Origin: Amoebophrya sp. A120
Taxonomy: Eukaryota > Sar > Dinophyceae > Syndiniales > Amoebophryaceae
Assembly (NCBI GenBank): GCA_905178155.1
Contig: CAJINV010000015.1
Location: 1,112,142-1,173,241, forward strand
Reading direction: 5' to 3'
DNA length: 61,100 nt
Below are positions 34,408 to 46,200 of the stretch, piece after piece. Made by a program: the position numbers and the translations under genes. A model generated the notes under the pieces. That model was not told the DNA's origin, searched no databases, and was given only the letters and a program-made list of their open reading frames with translations. The number at the start of each line of letters is the position of its first letter. Within the stretch, counting starts at the first letter, position 1.

Positions 34408-37400
34408 TCACCAGTCGTCAAACGCAAAGGCTTTGTACTGTTTTCTCTTTCGGGCCGCGTTTGCGTCTTCCCGTTCTTCTTTGCTCATGCCCTCCAGCTC
34501 CTTACGCGTCACCACCTGCCCATCCTGCAGCTTTTGCTTCGCTTTTTCGATCTCGAGCAGGGAATCCAGCATGGACACCGAGTCCGTCGCCCCCTCCAGT
34601 TCGTTTCGCCGAATGAGCTTTATCGAAAGGAAATATCCCCCCGCCTCCTCGTATCGAAGCGGATACTTCTGTTGCTGGATTTGTGTACACAAATCAGCTT
34701 TGTATTGCAGGAAGGTATTGCGGCCAGATCCCCAGGCTAGGTAGGGGCGTATCGGTCTAGTTGTTCAGCATGGCAAATGGCTCGCCTTTAGGCCCAACAG
34801 CATGACAAATCGCTTCCATACTGGGGGCGAAGCTTCTGCCCTTGTCTCCTTGCAAGAAAGATGTCATCTGTAGTGACCTCAAATCAGCAATCCAAATTTT
34901 CGGAAACATAAATTTTTGATATGGGGAGGGGGAGTTTTTCCTTTCAATAAGCTTGGTCGCGAGTTCGTTCGATAGCAAATACTTGCCCACTTCGTTCGTC
35001 TCCCGCGCCGCGTGGTTTTTCATGATGTCGCGATTTGAGTTGTTGAACCAAATTTCTGGGCCCCGCTCCTCCTTCCGCTTCTTTTCCGCCGCGTCCTTTT
35101 CCTCCTGTTTCAAGAAGTCCTCGAAGGGGTTGGAAAAAATCTCGATTTCTGTTATCGTGATGTCGTAATTCTTCGGTTTGTTCGGCCTCGGGTCGTCCGT
35201 GTATGCATTTTTGCAAAGACGTTTGTTCTGGGTCTGGGTGGATGTAGGACTTGCTAATTATGCCGCACTTCCATATTACTCTTGAATTCTGTATATGCAG
35301 CCAGGATGCGGAGTGCTAGGGATGCGTCTCTATCTAACATGTTGCACAGTCACGATTTGTCATGCGTCTTTTACGCACGACCACAGAACTGTTCAGAAAC
35401 CTCTCAAAATCATGCTTGGCTCCTTAATGCAGTCAATCTGGCTGGCTCTGCTTCTGCCTGGCATGCCTATGTTATAGCATGACAACTTTCTGGACCCAGA
35501 CGCAGGAAAGAACATATTTACATGTCATAGCTTCCCGGTGGTGGCGATGTCCCGGCCCAGCGTTTCTAAGAGCGCGAAATTCCCGACCACTCGGCCGAAA
35601 CACGTGTGTTTTTTGAACAGCGTGGAGGTCAGGTCGTCGCGGAGCGTATCCTGAGCAAAAACGTCCCGACCTCATAGTCAACAAGATGGGAAATCTGCTA
35701 GACAAATCAGCCAGCTTTGGTTGCTGCGCATGACAAGCTTGGCCTCGTAGTGTAATCCTGTTTAGGTAGTTCAGCAGCATCACAGATCTAGCCTATCATT
35801 GTGATTCCAGCATCACAAATTTCAAAACGCGACTAGTAAGTGCTGCTCATGCGGCTCCGCATGAGAAATATTTTCAGCATGCAGATTTGCATTACAACGT
35901 TGGGGTGGGGACGTTTTTACATAGGATAGAGCGTGAAGAAAAACTGGGACTTGTTTTCGTTTTTCACCGAAGGATTCGCCATGGCTAAACACGCTTTCTT
36001 CTGGAATTGAAGCCGCGAGTCGATTTCGTCCTTAAACGGTTTCCCGTCGTCAAACGCCGACTGCCCGCCTATCAAATGTAAAAATGTCTGGGTCTGGAAG
36101 AGTCATGCTGTTTTTGCATGACAAAGAAGGTCTGGCATGGAAGCTCTAGCATTACAGGTTTCGAGAAGCTTCCGCAATGCCGAATCCGCATGACAAATCC
36201 CACACTTTGGTGACAGAAAGTGGGCAGCTTTTGCTGCTTATGCATGAGAGATTTTTCTGTGTTCTGAAATGCGCATCACAAGTTGGTATTCTTCCAGACC
36301 CAGACATTTTTGCAGTTGATACCGCCCGTCCCGGTACCACTCGGGTCGCCCCCCTGGAGCACAAAATTAGGGACCAGCCGGTGGAATATCGTGCCCGTGT
36401 AGTACCCCGATTCGCAGTGCCGGAGAAAGTTGTCCACTGCGTGCGGCGCGATGTCTGCGTGCAGCTCTATGTTGATGGCCCCGAGCGGCTTGGGCTGTGC
36501 CTGCGGGGCCGCGGCGCCGTGGAGTTTTTTCTCCTTTATATCCACTAACCCGAGCGACATTTTCACGTAGCCCTTGCAGTTCTTTTGCCGCTTTTTCACC
36601 TGGTCGTACAAGAGCTCCCGCTCCTCCTCATCGGTGTTCAGCCGGTTTGCGTTGTTGCCCGTGGTCGCCAGTGCCATGGTACTGGTAAACCCTCGGGACA
36701 CCTGGCCGGACGTGTAAAACTTGTTTACCGTTCGGTTCTTTTCCTGCTCGCGTTTCTTCTTGTCAAGCTCTTCCTGTTTCTGTCGTTTGGCGTCGTTTAT
36801 CACGTCCAGCTCCTGTTTGCGCTTTTTCTGCGCCTCCAGCGCGGACTTCATGGATTCGGAAGTGATATTGATGAACTTGTGCTCGTCCTCTTTTTCCTTC
36901 TTCTTCTATCATATGTAAAAGCGTCCCCACCCCCATAGTCAAGCTGGGAACTTAGCAACACAAATCCAGAAGTTTTGGAAGCCAGTCATGACAAAGTGCA
37001 GTCCGTAGTGTAGTGCAGGGTGGCAACGGAAACAGCATCACAAATCCATCTGCTCATCCTGTTTTCAGCATTACAAATACCAAAACACTATTGGCACTGC
37101 CTCTCTTGGGTCTGCGCATTACAAATGTTCCTGCAATCGTCTGCATGACAACTCTGGGGTTGGGACGTTTTTACACAGGATATCTTCACCGCCTCGTTCT
37201 GACTGCCGGTGAAACGGGCATTTATCTCCGCGAAGATGTTGTCCTTGGTCGCATCCCGAATGCTGTCCATAATCGTGTTGGTCGCAAATTTGTTCTCCTT
37301 TTTCGGGTCTTTCCGGCCTGCTGTACTAGCATGGTGTTTTGCAGTAGAAGAAGAAGAGGAAGAAGACATTCCTTTCGTAGTAGCCTGCTTTTCTTCCATC

Positions 37401-39098
37401 GCGAGCGCTAGTTCCCGTTCCAGTCGGTCCTTCTCCTTCACATGCCAGAACTTCGTGACGTCGCGCAACTCCGGCTGCTGCGGGTCCTATGCATTGAAAA
37501 AGTATCGTACTCGTATAAATGCATTACAAATTTTCTCAGCATTAGAAATAAAATCTGTAATGCGAATTTACCCTGAGAAAAAGATTTGTAATGCATGACT
37601 GCGATTACTACGAGTACGATACTTTTGCACAGGATAGATCCTGCAACACGACGATGTCTTTTCTCCAGTCGAATGGCTCTGCGTATGACAGTGCACAGCT
37701 CCCCCTCCCCCTCATTTGTCATGCAAAACCCCAAATCCAGTTGCTGCCTTGTGGCATTGTTTGCATGACAAATATACGGAAGCCCAAAGAGTACAACTTA
37801 CATACTACATATAGGCACGCAAACAATTTGTCATGCGTAGGCTCCATATGTGCTGGCGTTTGTGTTGCTGTTCATGCTATACAAATGTGGGGGAGGAGGG
37901 GGAGTTGTGCACTCTCATACTTCGGTGATCAAGTCGTGAAAATTCCCCGCCTTCTTGTTCAGCTGGAACACCGTTTCAAACAGGTACACGTGCCCCGACT
38001 GCGCGTTCAGGACGACCTTCGCCGTTTCCAGGAGCGGTTTTGTCGTGTCGATGGCGTCGCAGAATTCGGACGTGGTCAGGTCGTCCTTGTTATCCTGTGC
38101 AAAAGTATCGCACTCGTAGTAATCGCAATCCTGCATATACAAATTTTCATCCCGAGGTAAAACAGCATCACAAATTCCATTTGTCATGCGGAGCTAATTT
38201 GTAATGCGATTACTACTACGTGCGATGGTGCTTTTGCAATTCATACTTGTCCTGCTTCGGCATTTTCGTGAACTTGACCGCCACCAGATTACTGATGGAC
38301 AAAGCCTTGCCCGTCACGGGGGACTTCTCCCCGAAATTCTTCAGGAACCTGGAAAAGATAGAAAAAGAATAGGAATGCGTTCGAATTGATGATCACTTCG
38401 TAGGTAAGTACAAATCAATGCGAAGTAGCTCGTGAAAATCGTGAAAGAATCACTACTGCCCTTCTACTTCGCCACGATCAAGTGCAACGAACATCTTGTT
38501 CTCGCATCTCCTGCAGTATGCAGAAGAAACTACAAACAGCGTCAAGGTCAATCATCTTCATGACTATCGCGCGTCAAGGTCAATCAAACCAAACTAAAAT
38601 CAGCAACAAGTTGTATAAATCTATCCTAATACGGTATTATATTCGCGGCCTCGTAAACATCCCCGGTGCTCCTGTCGCAGACCGGCGACTCGAATTTTTG
38701 CAGGGACAGCGCGCAGCAGTGCAACGGAAGTTTTTTGAACGGGAGTTGTTTCACGTTGTAGCCTATGCATTGCAAATATGTCTGAAGATTCCTGGATTTG
38801 TGATGCATATTTTGTATGATCCATGATGCATGTAATGCATGACCCAGCATCACAGATTTTTAGAGGGTTTCCTGATGCCTATTACGCATGAGAAATGCCC
38901 TCTCCGCGTAACACAAACTGGACTCGTCCTGTTGTTGGTCACGCAATACAGATTTTTTTGGAATCCAAAGACAGCATGACAGGTTGCAATCTTCCAGGAG
39001 ACCCAGACATTTTTGCAATGCATATAGCCGCCCCAGGATTCCGCGTACTCCGTGGGGTTCATCCACAACTTATCCTTCGAGTGCTGCTGCTTGCCCAT
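34408..39098 (-). CDS. PPIL2: U-box cyclophilin, peptidyl-prolyl isomerase-like 2
   Basis: About 690 residues against roughly 520 in animals. Exons 39098-39025, 38763-38633, 38348-38246, 38090-37920, 37683-37637, 37487-37183, 36906-36322, 36069-35929, 35646-35530, 35201-34950, 34620-34408. Order: [12 protein letters not shown] start; U-box ([38 protein letters not shown]); [19 protein letters not shown]; a lysine/glutamine-rich helical linker; [15 protein letters not shown]; cyclophilin domain with [31 protein letters not shown] and [12 protein letters not shown]-terminus FAFDDW. The catalytic Arg and Phe of FHR...F, the Gln of QGGD and the Phe of SQFF are present; the usual Trp is not evident, as in other PPIL2 proteins. 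PPIL2 is a nuclear spliceosome-associated protein with ubiquitin-ligase U-box. One GT-AG intron (38349-38632) and nine introners. Confidence 0.95.
34621..34949. mobile_element. Introner, family D, reverse orientation
   Basis: TATCGAAAGG...TTTCAATA; perfect AGCTT repeats. Body runs opposite to the copy at 16501, although both host genes are minus strand. Confidence 0.92.
35202..35529. mobile_element. Introner, family A, decayed
   Basis: TATGCATTTTTGC...CATGTCATA with a TCTGGGTCTGG core and its inverse CCAGACGC; direct repeats no longer match (CCGTG, GCTTC). Confidence 0.75.
35647..35928. mobile_element. Introner, family C
   Basis: TATCCTGAGC...TAGGATA; perfect GAGCG repeats; inside the cyclophilin domain after SQFFFTL. 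Confidence 0.93.
36070..36321. mobile_element. Introner, family A
   Basis: TATCAAATG...GTTGATA; perfect CCGCC repeats; directly after the GTGTGG motif of the cyclophilin domain. Confidence 0.93.
36907..37182. mobile_element. Introner, family C
   Basis: TATCATATG...CAGGATA; perfect TCTTC repeats. Confidence 0.93.
37488..37636. mobile_element. Introner, family B
   Basis: TATGCATTG...CAGGATA; repeats GGTCC/GATCC. Confidence 0.9.
37684..37919. mobile_element. Introner, family E, reverse orientation
   Basis: TATGACAGTGCAC...GCACTCTCATA; repeats CTGCG/CTTCG. Body is inverted relative to 18593 and 47843. Confidence 0.9.
38091..38245. mobile_element. Introner, family B
   Basis: TATCCTGTGC...ATTCATA; perfect CTTGT repeats. 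Confidence 0.93.
38764..39024. mobile_element. Introner, family A
   Basis: TATGCATTG...ATGCATA; perfect TAGCC repeats; left arm partly decayed (ATGTCTGAAGATTCC). Confidence 0.92.
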
Positions 39099-40203
39099 TT
39101 TGGAGGAGGGGGGATGGAAGGAGTGCTAAAGAAGGTGGGGTCTACGCGAAAATAATCAAAAAGGTAGTTTACAAAACAAGTTTTGTACTTACGGGACAAC
39201 CAAAGTAGGGCTAAAGCGTATTTAGCAACAGGAGTTCTACATACTATTCGAAGTTTCTAAGTAGGTAGGAAGGTAGGTTGCTTGTGGTAGTGGTACTACA
39301 TACAAGGTTCGGATAAAAGACAACCTAAAACTTACTCGCCCTTTTCGTTGTCGCTGTCGCCTGTTGAGTGAACAAATTTAGGAAACTTACTTGGGGCCTG
39401 TTGGCAAACGACACATTGCGATGAAGGAGAAACAAGATCGGAAAGCTTCATGCGCGGGAAGATAGAAACTGTTCATTTTGCAGCTCATGTTACAGGAATA
39501 TGATCTGGGTCGGGGGTAAGGTGCAAGCTTTCTGCCGTTTTCGTTTTCCACACACACAGACACAGACACGCGATAATGAACTGCTGGCGTTTTTGATAAG
39601 TACTCTGCAACTGAAGATCTTCGCGTAGTTTTCACAACGACCCTGATCTGCTGCAACTCGAGATTCTTCAAAAGGAACGGCAAAAAGTGCTTACTTATGA
39701 AATTGTTTGCTCTACATAAGTTGTCCTACCCGCTACTCTTCCTTGATACAGATCCTCGTCATCTTTTTTCGCGTTCCTCCTTTGCAGTGCTGGAACACAG
39801 ATTGTGTGTGTGTGCTGTCTTTTCCTGTTCTGTAACAGGGTAGCAGAAATCTTTTTCGGACCTTAGATCAATCTGTCGTCCTTACAACTTTCCTTTGCGC
39901 GAATGAAATCTCTTGCTTCCGTAAGGTGGGCGAAAATCATCATCATGCCGACGTGTTTACCTTTTTCCTTTTCGCAACAGCAAAACTGCCTTGGCTGCGG
40001 GAAAGGGGGAACGTATCGTTCGAGAGGACGGTGGCGCGTCGATATTAAGTATTCGGTTTCCGAAGGATAAGAAGTACCAAATCTGTCATTCGATTTTGAA
40101 AATTTAGAATTGCAAAACTGTTTTTATTCTGCCCGATTCCAAATCCAAAATGTCTGGTACATTTATTCATCTAGTATTTCAAGATACAGCACTCCATGTG
40201 CTT
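39099..40203. other. Intergenic, no gene seen
   Basis: PPIL2 upstream flank and P2X downstream flank. Small ORFs only, no introner. Confidence 0.5.
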
Positions 40204-43200
40204 CTAATCCTCTTCTTCCATCCGTCTGCGCCATAGTATGTCTTCCTCGTCCTCCCCCTCCCGGTCTTCCTCCGCGGCATCCGGGTCCACCCCTCTCGCC
40301 GCATATCCTGTGCAAAAGTATCGCACTCGTAGTAATTGCAGTCACGCATTACAAATTTTTTTCTAGAGGTAAATCCGCATTACAAATTTTATTTCTCATG
40401 CTGAGGGAGCAGTTTGTCATGCATGTATACGAGTACGAGGATAGACTTTTGCAATTCATACCGCAGCATCCGCGTGGATTTTTTCCAGCTCCGCAAAGTA
40501 GTCCCCGAGGTCCTGTGAATACTCGTACTTCCGGGCTTCGTACCTGTAGTAGAGTTTTCACACGTTATTTATGGAAGTAAGCTGCATTTGTACCAGAAAT
40601 AGTCTGCTTCAAGAACTTCTTGTACGACTCCTGGTGTAGTCTGCGCATTCATAAAGGCATTTTTGTATCAAAGGTAGTAGTAGAATCATGTGTACTAAAT
40701 CAATACTTCTTGCTCTTCAGAAAGCACTTGAGCATGAGGAGGTCCGCGAGGAGGGGTGCCAACGAGAGCAATGCTATCCCGGTGGAAATTTTGAATATGA
40801 TCGACGTCACCGAGATCTCCTCCCCCGTGCCCACGGTCCGAAAATAAAAACGCACCCCCTTCATCTTGAAGAGCCGCCGCTCGTTCGCCGTTGCTAGGGG
40901 GACCTTGTAGGTGAATTCGAACCCGATCGCGTTTTGGTCGAACAGAGAGTCCACGCGTTTCGCGGAAATTTTCGGCTTACAGTTTTCCGAGTTCACGGGG
41001 CAGGAGGGAAACTTTATCAGTACCTCGACCGCCGCACCAAGCTCGCTGATCTCTTCGTATCGGACCGGTGGCTGACTATGAACTGCAAAGGTCTCGTCCT
41101 CTCGCACTAGTAAAAACCAGCCATGCTCCGGCTGCCGCCGGAGCGCAAGGCTGTTGGGCCGGTGCAAGACTGTTTGCCGACCGGACCAGAACGCCACGGG
41201 CCTATGCACAACGAAACATACTGGATTCCTGCCGCCTGTTTGCGCCGCGCCAACCCGCAGGACCGCTTGCGCGCTTCCCGCGCCTGTGGGCGCTCTGCGC
41301 AGGGAGTAGCTGCAAAGAACATCGGGGGCGAACAGAAGCTGCCCGGCGGGAGAGGGTAGCGCGAGAGGGTTGCGCGAGAGGGTGGCGCGAGAGGGTGCGC
41401 GAGAGGGTGGCGCGAGAGGGTGGCGCGAGAGGGTGGCGCGAGAGGGTGGCGCGGAAAGGCGCCGAAAAAAACAAGGCCGCGAATGGCCTGCAGTGCCAAA
41501 TATGGGGAGCACCATGCGGATTCGCGCCCGCTTCTTTGTGTTTTTACCCTCTCGCAGACCATCTTTTTGGCCTCTTTTGGGGGTCCCCGCTAATAGTCCG
41601 GCTATACTCGCGGGTAGAGGTCGACAGAGGTGGCCGAGAGGTGGCCAAGAGGGCCCGCGAGAGGTCGCCCCTTATTCGCGCCACCTCTCTCCACCTCTGT
41701 CGACCTCCCGCGCCCCCTCTTTCTAACCTCTCTGCACCCTCTCAGGCGCTTAGGCGGCGCTTAAAGGTGAGCGCTTCGGCTGGCCTTATTCGCGCACCCT
41801 CTCGCCGACCCTCTCGAACGGGGTCCCGCGCCACCTCTCCACCTCTGTCGACCTCTTTTTTACCTCTTTTGCCCTCTTTTTTACCTCTCGGCCACCTCTT
41901 GTTTACCCTCTGTCTACCTCTTTTTTCGCATGAATATAATATATAGCAATTGCATGACAAATTCCCTCAGCACGACAAAAGCAATTTGTCATGCTGATTT
42001 GCCTTTGGGAACGAGTACGAGATTTGTAATGCATGACTTCAATTACAACTACGAGTACGATACTTTTGCACAGGATACTGACAGAGCAGAAGCAAATCCT
42101 CGACGGTGAACGTGTTTGCATCCTCTATCGCAAGAAAAAACTGCGTGACTGTGAGCTTGTGATGCAGAAAATGGAACACAGAACTTTTTGTCTTGCTACA
42201 CCTGCAAGAAGCCCTTGGGTTTTTAAACAGGTTTTCCCCTGGGAAGCGCGCATGGCAAATTTTCCGTGTCATGTGTAACGAACTTGTAATGCAGAACTTG
42301 CAAAATCAACATCACAATGAAACAGTTTTTTCGTGGATATCCTCTTTCGGGTAAACTATGATGTTCTCCAAGTCATTTGTGAAGATGCCTGATTTTTTCA
42401 AGTACTAGTATAATTTTACTACCATGTATTCCGCACATAGCAACGAAAGGCACAGAACTACCGCATGAGAAATTTAAATTCAAATTTGAATTTCCAATTT
42501 AAGCAAATAATTGTTGAAAAACGACCTATCATACGTTCCTTGTTCAGGTTCCAAAACTGCACGACGGACTTATAACTTGCTCAGGTGGTACAATCTCAAA
42601 CGTTACAATAGAGTCTGGAATTTGTGTTGCAAGAAGTGCATTATCTAGCGAACTCTCATAAGATTGCGCATGACAAGTTCTGGAGTCCGAGTCCGCACTA
42701 CAATCTGCCGAAATTTGCATTGCAGAAAGTGGAATGCTGTCCGAATCTGTCATGCTCATCATGCAATACAAAACCCAGATTCTCTTGTAACGTTTGAGAT
42801 TGTAAGGTTTGAGCAGGTCATAGGACTTGATCCACACCTGCAGCTTCGCGGTCGGCGTCTTATACGTTTCCACCTCATTGGTCAGCCCAGCGTCGATATC
42901 AAGTGCGAATATGTAGTCTGGGTCTGGAAGCAGGATGCAGACCACGTGTGATGCTGAGTCTGGAACAACAGACAAACATCTGAGCAACAGATGCGCAGCA
43001 TTTTTCGTTGCATGAGCGAGACCTTCCCAACAAATGAAAGCTTGTGGCGCAGCTCTTCTTTCAGACCACTCCCAGACATATTTGCCATTGATACTCGATG
43101 CTTGGACACCACCCGGGTTCGTTGCAAAACCCGTTTTCTGAGCAGGTGACTGCGCCGACGTCCTTGGCATATCAACTGCAAATATGTCTGAATCTGGAAG

Positions 43201-46200
43201 AGGACAAGTTTGTCATGCACATTTTCCGTGATGCACGAGGTCTATTATGCATGCCCTAGCATCACAGATTTTATGCAGTTACCGCAGACGGGCCACCCAA
43301 TGGATGGCCGCTCGGTGGGAGCAGTCCCCCACCGCGTCGTCGAGGCGGGGCAGTCCCCCACCGCGTCGCCGAGGCGCCTAGGGAGATGGAGCACCTGACC
43401 CGCGATGGAAGACATGGACCTCTGTCACACCCCGTAAGAAAAGGGCGGCGCGAGGTCTTAGCGGCCCATCCGTAGTAACGTAACCACCTTGAAACAACTG
43501 GGAGGGAGGGCGGGCGAAACAAATACCACCCCGAAATTCGGTGGGTTGTCCTGACTGATCTTCTCAAGTCCTGGCTACCGTACACTAAAGGGCTGAGGGC
43601 GGACACGGGCATAAAATACCGCCCGACCATCCTCAGCCTAGACTCACAGGCTCGCTAGCCTGCTGCTGCCCGGGCATACATTTTATGCAGTTACCGCAGA
43701 CGGGCCACCCAATGGATGGCCGCTCGGTGGGAGCAGTCCCCCACCGCGTCGTCGAGGCGCCTAGGGAGATGGAGCACCTGACCCACCGGCGGAGGCCGGA
43801 TACGCCGAAGCATCCCAAAGAACCCGCTGTGGCGCTTGCGGCCAGTAGATGAATTTGGGAAACCGGTGCGCCCCATCGATGAAGGCGTAGCAACGAACGA
43901 CGACGGGTTGAAAAGAGGCCCGATAGACTAAGACGCGGGCCTATCAGAAGGGTCCGCCAAATAGAACGAAAAACCGCGATCACCCAGGCTTAGCATAGCC
44001 CCATTACAAACCACTCGGAGTCTCGGTCTCACATAGCGATGGGAGGGGAAGTCCGGATATTTATCTCAAAACAGATCCAACGAAGTCCAGCGCTCTAGCC
44101 AGGGAGAAAGTTCGCAAGGGTAACGGGTTCGAACCGCCAGTGCCAAACGACCCCTCCTCCCATCGCAAAGCGAGACCGACCGCCGTTCCTTGTCCCGAGG
44201 ACAGAACGGCCAAACAACGCCACCGATCTCGCATAAATAGCTGGCAGCGAGACGCTTCCGACCTACGGAATCCAAAATTCCCGCACAACGAACCAGGCTA
44301 GACCTTCGGACAAGCGAAAGCCAGAACTTGCGAAAGGCGAAAGCCAAATTTCCCGACAAGCGGAAGCCCAAGTTTAAGTTTCCGAATTAGCAGGAGCCAC
44401 AATTTTCGACAAGCGGGAGCCAAATTTTCCGACAAGCGGAAAGCCAAAATATCCGACAAGCGAAGCCAAAATTTCCGACAAGCGGAAGCCAAATCATCCG
44501 CAAAGCGGGCCAAGCAATCATCCGCAAAGCGGGCCAAACAATCATCCGCAAAGCGGGCCAAACAATGATCCGCAAAGCGGGCCAATCATCCGCAGAGCGG
44601 GACTAACGATCATCCACAAAGCGGGACTAACGATCATCCGCAAAGCGGGACTAACGATCATCCGCAGAGCGGGACTAACGGTCATCCGCAAAGCGGGCCA
44701 AACGAGACATACTACCAACGGCAGGGGCGTTACTCCCTGGGAACAAGAGAAGGCGAACAAATACCACCCCGAAACTCGGTGGGTTGTCCTGACTGATCTT
44801 CTCAAGTCCTGGCTACCGTACACTAAAGGGCTGAGGGCGGACACGGGCATAAAATACCGCCCGACCATCCTCAGCCTAGACTCACAGGCTCGCTAGCCTG
44901 CTGCTGCCCGGGCATACATTTACTGAGCGCTTATCGAGGATGCGCGTCCTGACTTGACTTGAAGATGGTACGCCCGGCCGCGCAAGTTCCGCACTTCTGA
45001 TGGTGCAGCACAAGCACTGCCGCCAGTTCCGCACTTCTGATGGTGCGCGTCTGGTGTAGCAGCACAGTGCAGCAAGGACTTATGTTCTTAATTCTTATAC
45101 TCCTAACGGTGATTGCAGCACCAGGAGCCCGAGCCAGACAGAAGGTACTGAAACCCGGCAACGAGCCCTCTCTCACTCCGGGGAGGTGCGAGCCACCTCG
45201 TGACAGCCACAAGCGGCGCCACCTAAATGCGGGGACTATCTATTAGACGGACTACNTCGGTGGGTTGTCCTGACTGATCTTCTCAAGTCCTGGCTACCGT
45301 ACACTAAAGGGCTGAGGGCGGACACGGGCATAAAATACCGCCCGACCATCCTCAGCCTAGACTCACAGGCTCGCTAGCCTGCTGCTGCCCGGGCATACAT
45401 TTACTGAGCGCTTATCGAGGATGCGCGTCCTGACTTGACTTGAAGATGGTACGCCCGGCCGCGCAAGTTCCGCACTTCTGATGGTGCAGCACAAGCACTG
45501 CCGCCAGTTCCGCACTTCTGATGGTGCGCGTCTGGTGTAGCAGCACAGTGCAGCAAGGACTTATGTTCTTAATTCTTATACTCCTAACGGTGATTGCAGC
45601 ACCAGGAGCCCGAGCCAGACAGAAGGTACTGAAACCCGGCAACGAGCCCTCTCTCACTCCGGGGAGGTGCGAGCCACCTCGTGACAGCCACAAGCGGCGC
45701 CACCTAAATGCGGGGACTATCTATTAGACGGACTACCGCCAAAGGCCACGAAAGCTTGTTTAGAAGCCGAGCACGAGATGCGTTCTACCGCCTGGATTAG
45801 CAGACCAGACTCTAGGGGACTTAATGAAAGGCGTGCCGGATCAACTTCCGCAGACAAGCCTTCGGGCCTGTTGATCGCATAAGCTAAATTGTTAGAACTA
45901 ATTTTTTTCCTTCATCCGGGTAGAGCAATCACTTCGCCGGAACCTCCGCACGGCCGCGCCAAAAACTCCACAGTGGTGCTGATGAACAAGCGCGACACCA
46001 CCTCCACGGCACTGTCGCGTCCGCCCCCCCCCCCTGACAAACCCGCTGGCTAGGCGGAAAAAACAAAGCCCCTGCGAGTTCGCGGGATCCGCAGACTAGC
46101 GCTACAAAGGCTACAGCAGTAAGACAACAGGAACAGACTTAGAGGACGAAAGAAGAAAAGTAAAAGGGTAGAGACCTAAACCTACGGGGGCGCATGCCAA

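Noticed and set aside
41068-41946. Long ORFs on both strands rich in Arg/Ala/Pro
   Set aside because: They lie in the GC-rich nested element with minisatellite; reading frames follow repeat composition.
44090-44145. B-box-like GGTTCGAACC, possible tRNA or SINE promoter
   Set aside because: No cloverleaf could be folded by eye around it and the A-box spacing does not fit; left uncalled.
44298-44585. ORF with repeated CLARFADD units
   Set aside because: Translation of a ~24-bp minisatellite inside the 3.6-kb insert.
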